Source of the DNA: Bacteroidales bacterium M7
GTDB taxonomy: Bacteria > Bacteroidota > Bacteroidia > Bacteroidales > Muribaculaceae
DNA length: 31,170 bases
Assembly (NCBI GenBank): GCA_001689515.1
Contig: LUJR01000015.1
Location: 1-31,170 of the forward strand
Direction: 5' to 3'
This document shows positions 13,388 to 23,009 of this stretch, piece after piece. Below the pieces are notes generated by a model. The model was not told where the DNA came from and did not search any database. It saw nothing but the letters and a program-made list of their open reading frames with translations. The position numbers and the translations under genes were made by a program. The first letter of the stretch is position 1. The number at the start of each line of letters is the position of its first letter.

Positions 13388-15334
13388 ATGTCAGAGAATA
13401 TAGAAGACCAGAACTCCAAAGAATACAGTGCCAGTAACATCCAGGTGCTTGAGGGCCTTGAAGCCGTAAGAAAACGTCCTGCCATGTACATCGGCGACAT
13501 CAGCATCAAGGGTCTCCACCACCTTGTATATGAGGTAGTTGACAACTCTATCGACGAAGCTCTCGCCGGATACGCATCCGACATCGAGGTCACCATCAAC
13601 GAGGATGATTCGATCACCGTCGTCGACAACGGCCGCGGCATCCCCGTGGACATGCACGAAAAGGAACACAAAAGCGCCCTCGAAGTGGTGCTCACCGTGC
13701 TACATGCCGGAGGTAAGTTTGACAAGGGTTCCTATAAGGTTTCCGGCGGTCTGCACGGTGTAGGCGTATCGTGCGTCAACGCGCTCTCGACCTATCTACG
13801 CGCCGAGGTACACCGCAACGGCAAAGCCTACATGCAAGAATACTCATGTGGCAAGCCCACCACCGAACTACAAATCATCGGTGACAGCACCCACACCGGC
13901 ACAAGCATCACTTTCAAGCCCGATGGCTCCATATTCACCGTCACCAAATACGAGTATGACATACTTGCCAACCGTCTGCGCGACCTCGCATACCTCAACG
14001 CCGGCATCAAGCTAACGCTCACCGACCGCCGCGACAAAGATGCCGAGGGCAATTTCCGCAGCGAAGTGTTCTACAGCAAGGACGGTCTGCGCGAATTCGT
14101 ACAGTATATCGACAGCAACAAGGTATCGCTCATCGATGACGTAATACACCTCAACACCGACAAGCAGGGCATCCCTGTAGAGGTGGCTCTGACCTACAAT
14201 AACACCTTCAACGAGAACGTCTACTCCTTCGTCAACAACATCAACACCATCGAGGGCGGCACACATCTGACCGGCTTCCGTCGCGGACTGACCACGACCC
14301 TCAAGAAGTATGCCGAAGACAACAAGATGCTTGAGAAAGCCAAGGTGGAAATTTCAAGCGATGACTTCCGCGAGGGTCTGACTGCGGTGGTTTCGGTCAA
14401 GGTAATGGAACCCCAGTTTGAAGGACAGACCAAGACCAAGCTCGGCAACAGCGAGGTGTCCGGTGCCGTGCAATCGGCTGTAAGCGAGGCACTCCGCACA
14501 TATCTTGAAGAGCATCCGCGCCAGGCAAAGACCATCGTAGAGAAGGTCATTCTCGCCGCACAGGCGCGCCACGCAGCCTACAACGCACGTGTCAAGATAC
14601 AACGCAAGTCACCGCTTAGCGGAGGCGGTCTGCCCGGTAAACTCGCCGACTGCTCCAGCCGCACAGCTGAGGACTGCGAGCTCTTCCTCGTCGAGGGTGA
14701 CTCGGCAGGCGGTACAGCCAAGCAGGGTCGCGACCGCACATTCCAAGCCATCCTACCCCTCCGAGGCAAAATCCTCAACGTGGAGAAAGCCATGGATCAC
14801 AAAATCCTTGAAAACCAGGAAATCACAAGCCTTTTCAAAGCCATGCGCGTCACCATCGGCACCGAGGATGACCCCAAGGAGGTCAACATCTCCAAGCTCG
14901 CATATCACAAGATCATCATCATGACCGATGCCGACGTGGACGGAAGCCACATCGCCACGCTGCTGATGACATTCTTCTTCCGCCGCATGCGACCCGTCAT
15001 CGAAAACGGCTATCTCTACCTCGCCACTCCGCCGCTCTACAAGTGCAAGATGCGTGGTGTGGAGGAATATTGCTGGACCGATGCCCAGGTGGCACAGTTC
15101 ATAGCCAAACACGGCGAGCGCACCGAGGTGCAGCGTTACAAAGGTCTCGGTGAGATGAGCGACAAGGAGCTCCGCGACACCACCATGAGTCCAGAGCACC
15201 GTCTGCTCAAGCGTGTCACCATCAGCGACGCCGCAGAAGCTGACCGCATCTTCTCCATGCTCATGGGCGAGGACGTGGCACCGCGCCGAGACTTCATCGA
15301 AGCCAACGCCAACTACGCCAATATCGACGCATAG
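13388..15334 (+). CDS. gyrB: DNA gyrase subunit B
   Basis: This 648-residue ATPase subunit of DNA gyrase has a GHKL ATPase domain beginning EGLEAVRKRPAMYIGD with VDNSIDEALAGY, DNGRGIPV and GGLHGVGVSCVNALS. The transducer domain follows, then the TOPRIM domain with VEGDSAGGTAKQGRDR near residue 434 and the Mg-binding DADVDGSH near 513. The C-terminal QRYKGLGEMSDKELRDTTM signature is intact. Length and motifs fit GyrB rather than ParE. It is monocistronic or co-transcribed with rnr across a 114-base gap that contains a perfect CCTTAAAG/CTTTAAGG palindrome (15352-15368). Confidence 0.97.
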   Translation: MSENIEDQNSKEYSASNIQVLEGLEAVRKRPAMYIGDISIKGLHHLVYEVVDNSIDEALAGYASDIEVTINEDDSITVVDNGRGIPVDMHEKEHKSALEVVLTVLHAGGKFDKGSYKVSGGLHGVGVSCVNALSTYLRAEVHRNGKAYMQEYSCGKPTTELQIIGDSTHTGTSITFKPDGSIFTVTKYEYDILANRLRDLAYLNAGIKLTLTDRRDKDAEGNFRSEVFYSKDGLREFVQYIDSNKVSLIDDVIHLNTDKQGIPVEVALTYNNTFNENVYSFVNNINTIEGGTHLTGFRRGLTTTLKKYAEDNKMLEKAKVEISSDDFREGLTAVVSVKVMEPQFEGQTKTKLGNSEVSGAVQSAVSEALRTYLEEHPRQAKTIVEKVILAAQARHAAYNARVKIQRKSPLSGGGLPGKLADCSSRTAEDCELFLVEGDSAGGTAKQGRDRTFQAILPLRGKILNVEKAMDHKILENQEITSLFKAMRVTIGTEDDPKEVNISKLAYHKIIIMTDADVDGSHIATLLMTFFFRRMRPVIENGYLYLATPPLYKCKMRGVEEYCWTDAQVAQFIAKHGERTEVQRYKGLGEMSDKELRDTTMSPEHRLLKRVTISDAAEADRIFSMLMGEDVAPRRDFIEANANYANIDA

Positions 15335-15448
15335 CTCCGATTTCATAGAGACCTTAAAGTCTTTAAGGGCACTCCTCCTTACAGCAACATTACTCCCTCC
15401 CGGAGCGTTAATTAAAGAGTAACAGCTTTATAATCACATATTCCATCC

Positions 15449-17686
15449 ATGGCAAAGTCTTCATCAGATAACAAATCCCTGCGTCAGCAGGTGCGCGACT
15501 ATATCAACCAGCAGGGACGTGGCACATTCAACTACAAACAGATAGCCGCAGCCCTCGGAGTAACCGCGCAGTCACAACTGCGCAACATCGCCATGACTCT
15601 TGCCGAGATGGACTTTGACGGCGACCTGCTGCAGGTATCTCCAGGCAAATACAAACTGCCTCAGCGCAGCAATGTAACTACAGGCACATTCGTGCGCCGC
15701 AGCAACGGCAAAAACTCCGTAATCACCGATGCCGACGGGGAGTCGATATTCGTAGCCGAGCGCAATTCACTCCACGCACTCAACGGTGACAAGGTGAAGG
15801 TCATCGTAGCCGCACGGCGTCAGGGCGTGGAACCCGAAGCCGAGGTGATCGAAATCACCGAACCGCTTGACCAGACCTTTATAGGCACCCTACATGTAGA
15901 CAAGACTCTGTCATATCTCAGCACCGACTCAAAATTCCTTGCCAACGACATCATCATCCCCCGCAACAAACTTAAGGGCGGAGTGACAGGCGATAAAGCG
16001 GTGGTTAAAATAACATCCTGGCCAGATGATGCCAAGAATCCCGAAGGGGAGGTAATAGATATCCTCGGCAAAACAGGCGAGAACAATGCCGAAATTCACG
16101 CCATTCTCGCCGAATTCGGACTTCCATACCGCTATCCCAAAAACGTGGATAGCGCCGCCAAGAAAATCGATGCAGGCATCACTCCCGAGGAGATTGCCAA
16201 GCGCGAGGACATGCGTGATGTGCTGACATTTACCATCGACCCCAAGGATGCCAAGGATTTTGACGATGCACTGTCGTTTCGTCTGCTTGCCAACGGCAAT
16301 TATGAAATAGGCGTGCACATCGCCGATGTGACGCATTATGTTCATCCCGACACCATACTTGACCGCGAGGCGCAGAAACGTGCCACTTCGGTCTACCTCG
16401 TGGACCGCGTAGTCCCCATGCTCCCCGAGCATCTCAGCAACGGTATCTGCTCGTTGCGTCCAAATGAGGAGAAACTGACGTTTTCATGCATATTTGAGAT
16501 GGACTCTGCCGCACGTGTCCTCAACAGCCGCATAGGCCGCACAGTCATATGCAGCGACCGCCGTTATGCCTATGAGGAGGCTCAGGAAATCATCGAGACA
16601 GGCAAAGGGGATTATGTGGAGGAAATAACTACGCTCAACAACCTTGCCAAAATCATGCGCAAGGAGCGATTCCAGAACGGCTCGGTAGAGTTTGACCGCG
16701 CAGAGGTCAAATTTGATATTGACAAAGAAGGTCATCCAACCGGCGTGTATTTCAAGGAGTCGAAGGATGCCAACAAGCTCATAGAAGAGTTCATGCTACT
16801 GGCTAACCGCACCGTTGCCACATACATAGGCAGAGGACAGACTAAGAAGAAGCCCAAAGCTTTCGTATATCGTGTACATGACCAGCCAGACCCTGGCAAA
16901 CTCCAAGATCTTGCCACTGTGGCACGTGCATTCGGATATAAGATCAAGACTTCAGGCTCTGCAAAGGAGGTCAATCGTTCCATCAACAAGATGCTTGCAG
17001 ATGTCAAGGGACGTGCCGAGGAAAATTACCTCTCCACTCTCGCCATCCGTTCGATGGCGAAGGCAGTATATTCTACCGACAATATAGGCCACTATGGGCT
17101 CGGATTTGACTACTACACCCACTTCACATCACCCATACGCCGTTTCCCTGACATGATGGTGCACCGTCTGCTTGAGAAATATCTCGCCGGCGGACGCAGC
17201 GCAAGCCTCGAAAAGCTCAACGAGCAGTGCTCGCACTCATCGACCATGGAGCAGCTTGCAGCCAATGCCGAACGCGCGTCTATCAAATACAAGCAGGTGG
17301 AATACATGGCTGACCATCTTGGCGATGTCTACACAGGGGTGATTTCCGGCGTGACCGAGTGGGGTCTGTATGTCGAACTGGAGGAGAACCTCTGCGAAGG
17401 ACTTGTCCCCGTGCGCGACCTCGCCGACGACTATTACGATTTTGACGAAAAGAACTACTCGCTCGTGGGACGCCGCCGCGGTACCCGCTACCGTCTCGGT
17501 GACAGAGTGATAGTGAAAGTGGCACGTGCCGACCTCGACCGCAAGCAGCTTGACTTCATCCTCGTTGACGACCAGGGCAACCCCCTCTTCGAGCAACGCG
17601 ACCGCTCCCACTCCCCCCGCAACGGCAAAAAATCCCGCAAAGACCCACACACCGACGAGCGCCACGGCAAAAAACGCCGCCGCTAA
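15449..17686 (+). CDS. rnr: ribonuclease R
   Basis: This 745-residue RNB-family 3'-5' exoribonuclease degrades structured RNA. An N-terminal winged-helix-like region (RGTFNYKQIAAALGV) is followed by cold-shock domains. The RNB catalytic core carries DPKDAKDFDDALSF near residue 265 with the Asp cluster that binds Mg, and HYGLGFDYYTHFTSPIRRFPDMMVHR. The S1 domain covers about 628-715 (GVISGVTEWGLYVELEENLCEGLVPV), and a Lys/Arg-rich tail ends the protein. All parts of a full-length enzyme are present. Confidence 0.96.
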   Translation: MAKSSSDNKSLRQQVRDYINQQGRGTFNYKQIAAALGVTAQSQLRNIAMTLAEMDFDGDLLQVSPGKYKLPQRSNVTTGTFVRRSNGKNSVITDADGESIFVAERNSLHALNGDKVKVIVAARRQGVEPEAEVIEITEPLDQTFIGTLHVDKTLSYLSTDSKFLANDIIIPRNKLKGGVTGDKAVVKITSWPDDAKNPEGEVIDILGKTGENNAEIHAILAEFGLPYRYPKNVDSAAKKIDAGITPEEIAKREDMRDVLTFTIDPKDAKDFDDALSFRLLANGNYEIGVHIADVTHYVHPDTILDREAQKRATSVYLVDRVVPMLPEHLSNGICSLRPNEEKLTFSCIFEMDSAARVLNSRIGRTVICSDRRYAYEEAQEIIETGKGDYVEEITTLNNLAKIMRKERFQNGSVEFDRAEVKFDIDKEGHPTGVYFKESKDANKLIEEFMLLANRTVATYIGRGQTKKKPKAFVYRVHDQPDPGKLQDLATVARAFGYKIKTSGSAKEVNRSINKMLADVKGRAEENYLSTLAIRSMAKAVYSTDNIGHYGLGFDYYTHFTSPIRRFPDMMVHRLLEKYLAGGRSASLEKLNEQCSHSSTMEQLAANAERASIKYKQVEYMADHLGDVYTGVISGVTEWGLYVELEENLCEGLVPVRDLADDYYDFDEKNYSLVGRRRGTRYRLGDRVIVKVARADLDRKQLDFILVDDQGNPLFEQRDRSHSPRNGKKSRKDPHTDERHGKKRRR

Positions 17687-17737
17687 ACACTCCCTTCAAT
17701 AGGAATATTTCCTGACAAAAAATAATAGAGAAATATG

Positions 17738-17772
17738 TCTCCTAATCCGAGAACTACGGATTAGGAGATTTT
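17738..17772. terminator. bidirectional terminator between rnr and the membrane protein gene
   Basis: A perfect 12-bp stem, TCTCCTAATCCG (17738-17749) with CGGATTAGGAGA (17757-17768), is followed by TTTTA on the plus strand. On the minus strand the far side carries T-rich sequence (17728-17713). The stop codon of the minus-strand gene (17756-17754) lies in the loop, so its last codons (Ser-Pro-Asn-Pro) form one arm. Confidence 0.85.
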
Positions 17773-19241
17773 ATATACACCCTTACTTTCCCCAACGGGA
17801 TGGAGTCAGCAGCTTCATGAATCTTGGAATACCCATAACTGCGTATGAGTGAGTCATGCTCCGTTGTAAAAGTATAGACAATATCGGCACGCCTACTTTT
17901 CAATGCGTTGTATTGACCTTTTTTCATTTCCTCATGCGCACCATTCTGTTTAAACCAATATTTATTTGCAGGGAGAGCTTCCACCTTCATCCCTATTCCT
18001 ACATCTAAACATTCATAGCAAAGTATAGTCGGCATGTTGTCGCCACTAAAATATCCATTTAAGGTGCGGTCAATAGAATCCACATCAACAAAATCGCGAT
18101 CAGTATGGTATATGGGATACAAGGTGTGGAGATAGATAACACCTATCGCGGTACATAATCCATAAAACACAATATTTGCCACAGGCATCGCTTTATAAGA
18201 CCATACCATGGCTATCCATATCAGACCAAGCTCAGCAAACGACAGAGATGCCTGTAAATAATATAACCAATGGTTTCTAAAACTCCCGATAGCGAAAAAT
18301 ATGCAACAACACAACGGCAAAAGCCATTTAATCCAGCCATTACGCCGAAACAGCATATATGATCCAGGCAATGCGAGCAATATTGTCATCATACTGATAG
18401 GCGAATGGTAAATCCTACGAGCCTGATTAAGATAGAACCCAACGGCATCAAAAGATTCGCCAACTCCAACTGTAGTAGACGTTGCCATAAAATATTCCTG
18501 CCAGAACGGGACAAAAGCTCCGACACAGATTAAATACGCCATAACTGGGAGAGCCAGGATTACCGCTCCGCCGATAAAAGCCGCCAATGAGACGAGAAGT
18601 TTCTTTCCGGATTTCAATGACAGGAGGAGCACTGCCAGACACAGAGACATCATCATCGCGGCAATTGACCACTTAATCAGCAGACACGCCATAACCGATA
18701 CACCGAGCATGGCTCCCTCGGTCACAGTCAACGACGGCACATAACCATTAGATTTTTGCTTTATCAACCTGACTACCAAATATATCCCATAGGAAACCGG
18801 GAGGTTGCACCATGTTTCGGCACGTGTCTCCAAGAACGAGAAACCAAGAAAATAAGGAATCGCCATCGTCATCGCCACACACAATGACAGTCGCGGACGT
18901 CGCAACACCTGCATAGCTGTCAGCCAGCAGACATAGAAGGTCAATGTCATCACGATTACAGACAGCACCCATACGCCATGGTAATCGGTCGGCGAAATCC
19001 AGTATCCGACCATCTCTATAAACCACAGGAGGGGACCCTTGCTGTCTGAGAAATCCACATAAGGTATGAGCCCGTTAGCCCATGCCTTTCCAGACATGAA
19101 GAATATCGCAGAATCCACATGGTTATTGATGCTTGCAAGCGGCGAATCATTGCTTACAAACAACATCACAACAAATGTGTAAAGCGACAATATAGCCAGA
19201 GCTTTCAGTTGCAGACGGCAGCAAGGTGGTAATGATGGCAT
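17754..19241 (-). CDS. multi-pass membrane protein, GT-C glycosyltransferase-like
   Basis: This protein of 495 residues has about ten hydrophobic segments. Near the N terminus, after the first membrane helix, comes a soluble loop DSAIFFMSGKAWANGLIPYVDF followed by DSKGPLLWF. This pattern (acidic residue, then a G-x-x-PY-x-D-x-x-D-x-KGP motif) is typical of GT-C fold/PMT-like glycosyltransferases that use lipid-linked sugars, and the C-terminal 130 residues form a soluble domain. The frame is open to a TTG at 19280, but that overlaps the promoter box, so the ATG at 19241 is used. GC content is visibly lower than flanking rnr, which may indicate later acquisition. The donor and acceptor are unknown. 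Confidence 0.7.
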   Translation of the reverse strand: MPSLPPCCRLQLKALAILSLYTFVVMLFVSNDSPLASINNHVDSAIFFMSGKAWANGLIPYVDFSDSKGPLLWFIEMVGYWISPTDYHGVWVLSVIVMTLTFYVCWLTAMQVLRRPRLSLCVAMTMAIPYFLGFSFLETRAETWCNLPVSYGIYLVVRLIKQKSNGYVPSLTVTEGAMLGVSVMACLLIKWSIAAMMMSLCLAVLLLSLKSGKKLLVSLAAFIGGAVILALPVMAYLICVGAFVPFWQEYFMATSTTVGVGESFDAVGFYLNQARRIYHSPISMMTILLALPGSYMLFRRNGWIKWLLPLCCCIFFAIGSFRNHWLYYLQASLSFAELGLIWIAMVWSYKAMPVANIVFYGLCTAIGVIYLHTLYPIYHTDRDFVDVDSIDRTLNGYFSGDNMPTILCYECLDVGIGMKVEALPANKYWFKQNGAHEEMKKGQYNALKSRRADIVYTFTTEHDSLIRSYGYSKIHEAADSIPLGKVRVYIKSPNP

Positions 19242-19277
19242 CGTAGAGATAGTGTTAATGTATACGAAAAAGATATG

Positions 19278-19313
19278 CAAATATAATACATTTCACCCGA
19301 CTACCTCATCAAT
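19278..19313 (-). promoter_or_regulatory. candidate promoter of the GT-C-like gene
   Basis: On the minus strand TATATTTG (19285-19278) matches TAnnTTTG, with ATTG (19313-19310) 24 bases upstream. The start would be near 19271, 30 nt before the ATG at 19241. Confidence 0.45.
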
Positions 19314-19396
19314 ACTCTACTGATAAGACCCGACTTGTTAAAAAAACATAGAAGTAACGCAGCCCTTACAATATAAGCGAAACCGGAGCGTTAAAC

Positions 19397-19783
19397 ATGG
19401 CAGTGAGACTCAAGCCATACATATCCGCACTTATCGCTATTGCCATGACAATGGCGGTATCGCTCATGGTCACGCACCATCACCATGAGGGCAATGTATG
19501 CGCAAGCCTATATTCACAATGCGACACGCCAGCCGACCCATCGTCATCCCATGCCAGCCAATGCGGTCCGGAATCGGATGTCGACAAGGCTCCTGCCACC
19601 ACCTCGGTTGACAGAGCCCCCACTCTACACGTATGGATTCTTGACCTGCTGTGTTACGATCTTGCTGACGCCTCTTCTGTCCATGATGTCTCGCCCCATG
19701 TCAGCCGCTCCGTGCCTATATACACAGCATACAGCCTGACACATTCACCGCTACGCGCACCGCCTGCGAAGGCAGTGGCATAA
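19397..19783 (+). CDS. small His-rich secreted or membrane-anchored protein ahead of metal efflux genes (DUF6769-like)
   Basis: This 128-residue protein has an N-terminal hydrophobic segment (about residues 9-26) followed at once by a THHHHEG cluster and a Ser/Asp/Cys-containing region, suggesting an exported metal-binding protein. Similar short proteins precede RND metal-efflux genes in Bacteroidetes and I believe they are called DUF6769, though this is from memory. It lies 112 bases before the pump gene, in the same direction. Function is not established; a periplasmic metal sensor or chaperone is an inference. Confidence 0.65.
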   Translation: MAVRLKPYISALIAIAMTMAVSLMVTHHHHEGNVCASLYSQCDTPADPSSSHASQCGPESDVDKAPATTSVDRAPTLHVWILDLLCYDLADASSVHDVSPHVSRSVPIYTAYSLTHSPLRAPPAKAVA

Positions 19784-19895
19784 CCGTCGGTTATCCCCTA
19801 TATTTTTTTACGATTACTACACCGTACCCGTGCATGGCAACCAATTGCCATATCTGCACAGGTTCCTAATACGCATACATATTCAATATTACATA

Positions 19896-22800
19896 ATGTT
19901 TGAAAAACTCATAAAATTTTCAATACAGCACAAGCTCATAATCGGCATCTTGACGGTGGTGCTGATGGCGTGGGGAGGATACTCGCTGTCACAGCTGCCC
20001 TTTGACTCCACCCCCGACATCACCAACAACCAGGTGCAGGTGATAACCACCGCACCGTCGTTAGGGGCACAGGAGGTTGAGCAATACATCACCACGCCTG
20101 TGGAAATGTCGCTTGCCAACATACCAAAAGTCATAGAGCGGCGCAGCATCAGCCGCAGCGGGCTGTCAGTTATAACACTTGTATTCAAAGAGAGTGCCGA
20201 CATATACTGGGCACGCGAGCAGGTCAATCAGGCTCTCAAGGAAGCCGAAAGCTCGCTGGCCGCCGGCAAAGCCGACATAGGGATGGCTCCCATCACCACC
20301 GGTCTCGGCGAGATATACCACTACACCATCCGCCAAGCTCCGGGATACGAGGACAAATACACCCTCTCCGACCTGCGCACACTCCAGGACTGGGTGGTGC
20401 GCAAACAGCTCTCGGGCACAGAGGGCGTAGCCGAGGTGAGCGGCTGGGGCGGCTTTGTCAAGCAATATGAGGTAGCTATCGACGCTGACCGCCTCAACGC
20501 CGCCGGCATCACCCTGCCTGAAGTCTATGCAGCCCTTGAAGCCAACAATGCCAATACCGGCGGCAGCTATATAGAGAAAAACAGCAACCAGTACTTCATA
20601 CGCGGGCTCGGAGTGGTCAACTCTCTCGATGATATACGCCGCATCCCCGTCAAAACCTCCGGCGGCATATCCACCTTGGTCAGCGATGTCGCCGATGTGA
20701 ACCTCGGCTCGTCGACACGCTACGGAGCCGTCACACGCAACGGCGAAGGGGAGGTGGTGGCAGGAATCTCGCTGATGCTGAAAGGCGAGAATTTCCAGCA
20801 TGTCAGCGAAAACGTCAAGCAGAGGATAGCTGAAATCCAGAAGACCCTGCCCGAAGGGGTGGTCATAGAGCCGTTCATCGACCGCACCCAGCTCGTCGAC
20901 AGAGTGACAGGAACCATATCCAAAAACCTCATCGAGGGCGGTCTCATCGTAGTGTTCATCCTCGTACTCTTCCTGGGCAATTTCCGCGCCGGTCTCATAG
21001 TGGCATCGGTCATACCGCTCTCCATGCTGTTTGCGTTCGGTATGATGCGGGCTTTCGGAGTCAGCGGCAATCTCATGAGTCTCGGAGCCATAGACTTCGG
21101 GCTCATAGTCGACGGAGCTGTCATAATAGTCGAGGCTGTGTGCCGCCACATATTCCTCAGCCGCGACAAGTACGCCGGACGCATGCTCACCCAGCAGGAG
21201 ATGGACCGCGAAGTCTACACCTCGGCATCCAAGATACGTAACAGCGCGGCATTTGGCGAAATCATAATAATGATAGTATATCTGCCGCTGCTGACGCTCC
21301 GGGGCATCGAGGGCAAGCTGTTCCAGCCCATGGCACTGACCATATTCTTCGCTATTCTCGGAGCATTCATATTGTCGCTGACCTATGTACCCATGGCAAG
21401 TGCGCTGTTTCTCAGCAAGAAGACCAGCCACAAGCCTAACATTTCTGACCGCATGATGGCTGTACTGCACCGCTGGTATGCACCCGTGCTAAGCGCGTGT
21501 CTCAACCGCCGCAAGACCATCATAGCATCCATGGCAGCACTGTTCGGAGTGAGCATATGGGTATTTGGACGTCTCGGAGGCGAATTTATCCCTAACCTCG
21601 AGGAGGGTGACTTCGCTGCCGAAATCAGCATGGCACAAGGCACCTCCCTGTCACAGATGGTCAAGACCACATCGATGGCAGAGAAGATTCTCAAAGAGCA
21701 GTTTCCCGAAGTCAAGCAAGCCGTCACACGCATAGGTAGTGCCGAGATACCCACCGACCCCATGCCTGTCGAACGCGCCGACATGCTTATTTCCCTCATC
21801 CCCAAAAAAGAGTGGACCTCGGCACGCACTAAGGACGAGCTCATGGAGAAGATGGAGCATGCCCTGAGTGCCATCCCGGGCATGGAAGCCGAGATGACGC
21901 AACCCATACAGATGCGTAACAACGAGCTTATCACCGGCATAAAACAGGACGTGGCAGTTAAAATCTATGGCAGCAATCTCGATGTGCTCTCAACTAATGC
22001 CGAGAAAGTGGCACGCCTCATACGCGACGTGCCCGGGGTGTCCGAGCCTTTCGTAGAAAAAGTGCAGGGACTGCCCCAGATACAGGTGTCGTATGACCGT
22101 GCGCGACTTGCGCAATACGGCATCTCCATACAGCAGGCAAATGATGTGCTTGAGACGGCATTTGCCGGCAGAACCGCCGGCAGCGTCTATGAGGGCGACC
22201 GCAAATTCGACCTCGTGTTGCGCATGGACCACGACCTGCGCAACGACATCGAAGCCATACGTAACCTCCACGTACCTGTACCCGGAGGCGGTTCGGTGCC
22301 TATGAACCAGATAGCCGAAATCGGATTCAAGGATGCCCCGGCTCAGATCACCCACGACGAAGGGCAACGCCGCATCTATGTCGGATTCAATGTGCGCGGA
22401 CGCGATGTACAGTCGACCGTCGACGACATCCAGCGCATACTCGACAGCGAGCTCCGCCTACCCCCAGGGTACCGCTATTCATATGGCGGCCAGTTCCAGA
22501 ACCTCCAGGAAGCTACTGGACGTCTCGCCATCGCAGTGCCCATAGCCCTCGTGCTCATCCTCTGTCTGCTCTATGCAACTCTGCGCAATGTCCGCGAGAC
22601 GCTCTTCGTATTCTCAGCCATACCGCTCTCGCTGATCGGGGGAATATTCGCCCTGCTTCTCAGGGGGATGCCCTTCAGCATCTCGGCGGGCGTGGGATTC
22701 ATAGCCCTGTTCGGAGTAGCCGTGCTCAACGGCATAGTGCTCGTAGGGCAATTCAACGCATTGGAGAAGAACGGTATCGCCGACATCCGCCAGCGCGTCA

Positions 22801-23009
22801 TGCAAGGATGCCAGAGCCGCCTGCGCCCGGTGCTGATGACCGCTCTTGTGGCATCGCTCGGATTCCTGCCCATGGCACTATCCCATGGCGACGGCGCAGA
22901 GGTGCAGCGACCGCTTGCCACTGTGGTGATAGGCGGACTCCTTACAGCAACCGTACTGACGCTTGTGGTGCTCCCAGCCATCTACGAAACATTCACAAAA
23001 AGACAATGA
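19896..23009 (+). CDS. CzcA-type heavy-metal RND efflux pump
   Basis: This 1037-residue inner-membrane proton-driven exporter belongs to the heavy-metal RND family. The start MFEKLIKFSIQHKLIIGIL begins directly with the first membrane helix; the frame extends 22 codons upstream without family similarity. Twelve membrane helices in two sets and two large periplasmic loops are visible. The helix-4 proton-relay signature reads DFGLIVDGAVIIVEA with D400, D406 and E413. This DFG-DGA-VE pattern is that of Zn/Co/Cd pumps (CzcA) and differs from the Cu/Ag pump CusA, so divalent cations are the likely substrates; the usual VEN is VEA here. Its stop overlaps the next gene (ATGA). Confidence 0.93.
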   Translation: MFEKLIKFSIQHKLIIGILTVVLMAWGGYSLSQLPFDSTPDITNNQVQVITTAPSLGAQEVEQYITTPVEMSLANIPKVIERRSISRSGLSVITLVFKESADIYWAREQVNQALKEAESSLAAGKADIGMAPITTGLGEIYHYTIRQAPGYEDKYTLSDLRTLQDWVVRKQLSGTEGVAEVSGWGGFVKQYEVAIDADRLNAAGITLPEVYAALEANNANTGGSYIEKNSNQYFIRGLGVVNSLDDIRRIPVKTSGGISTLVSDVADVNLGSSTRYGAVTRNGEGEVVAGISLMLKGENFQHVSENVKQRIAEIQKTLPEGVVIEPFIDRTQLVDRVTGTISKNLIEGGLIVVFILVLFLGNFRAGLIVASVIPLSMLFAFGMMRAFGVSGNLMSLGAIDFGLIVDGAVIIVEAVCRHIFLSRDKYAGRMLTQQEMDREVYTSASKIRNSAAFGEIIIMIVYLPLLTLRGIEGKLFQPMALTIFFAILGAFILSLTYVPMASALFLSKKTSHKPNISDRMMAVLHRWYAPVLSACLNRRKTIIASMAALFGVSIWVFGRLGGEFIPNLEEGDFAAEISMAQGTSLSQMVKTTSMAEKILKEQFPEVKQAVTRIGSAEIPTDPMPVERADMLISLIPKKEWTSARTKDELMEKMEHALSAIPGMEAEMTQPIQMRNNELITGIKQDVAVKIYGSNLDVLSTNAEKVARLIRDVPGVSEPFVEKVQGLPQIQVSYDRARLAQYGISIQQANDVLETAFAGRTAGSVYEGDRKFDLVLRMDHDLRNDIEAIRNLHVPVPGGGSVPMNQIAEIGFKDAPAQITHDEGQRRIYVGFNVRGRDVQSTVDDIQRILDSELRLPPGYRYSYGGQFQNLQEATGRLAIAVPIALVLILCLLYATLRNVRETLFVFSAIPLSLIGGIFALLLRGMPFSISAGVGFIALFGVAVLNGIVLVGQFNALEKNGIADIRQRVMQGCQSRLRPVLMTALVASLGFLPMALSHGDGAEVQRPLATVVIGGLLTATVLTLVVLPAIYETFTKRQ

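Noticed and set aside
19242..19280. TTG-initiated N-terminal extension of the GT-C-like protein
   Set aside because: The TTG codon overlaps the TATATTTG promoter box, so it would not be in the mRNA; the ATG at 19241 is preferred.
20166..21470. Long minus-strand ORF (434 codons) opposite the CzcA-like gene
   Set aside because: It is the complement of a strongly supported pump gene; the product is low in hydrophobic pattern and has no family features, so it is a shadow of GC-rich codon use.
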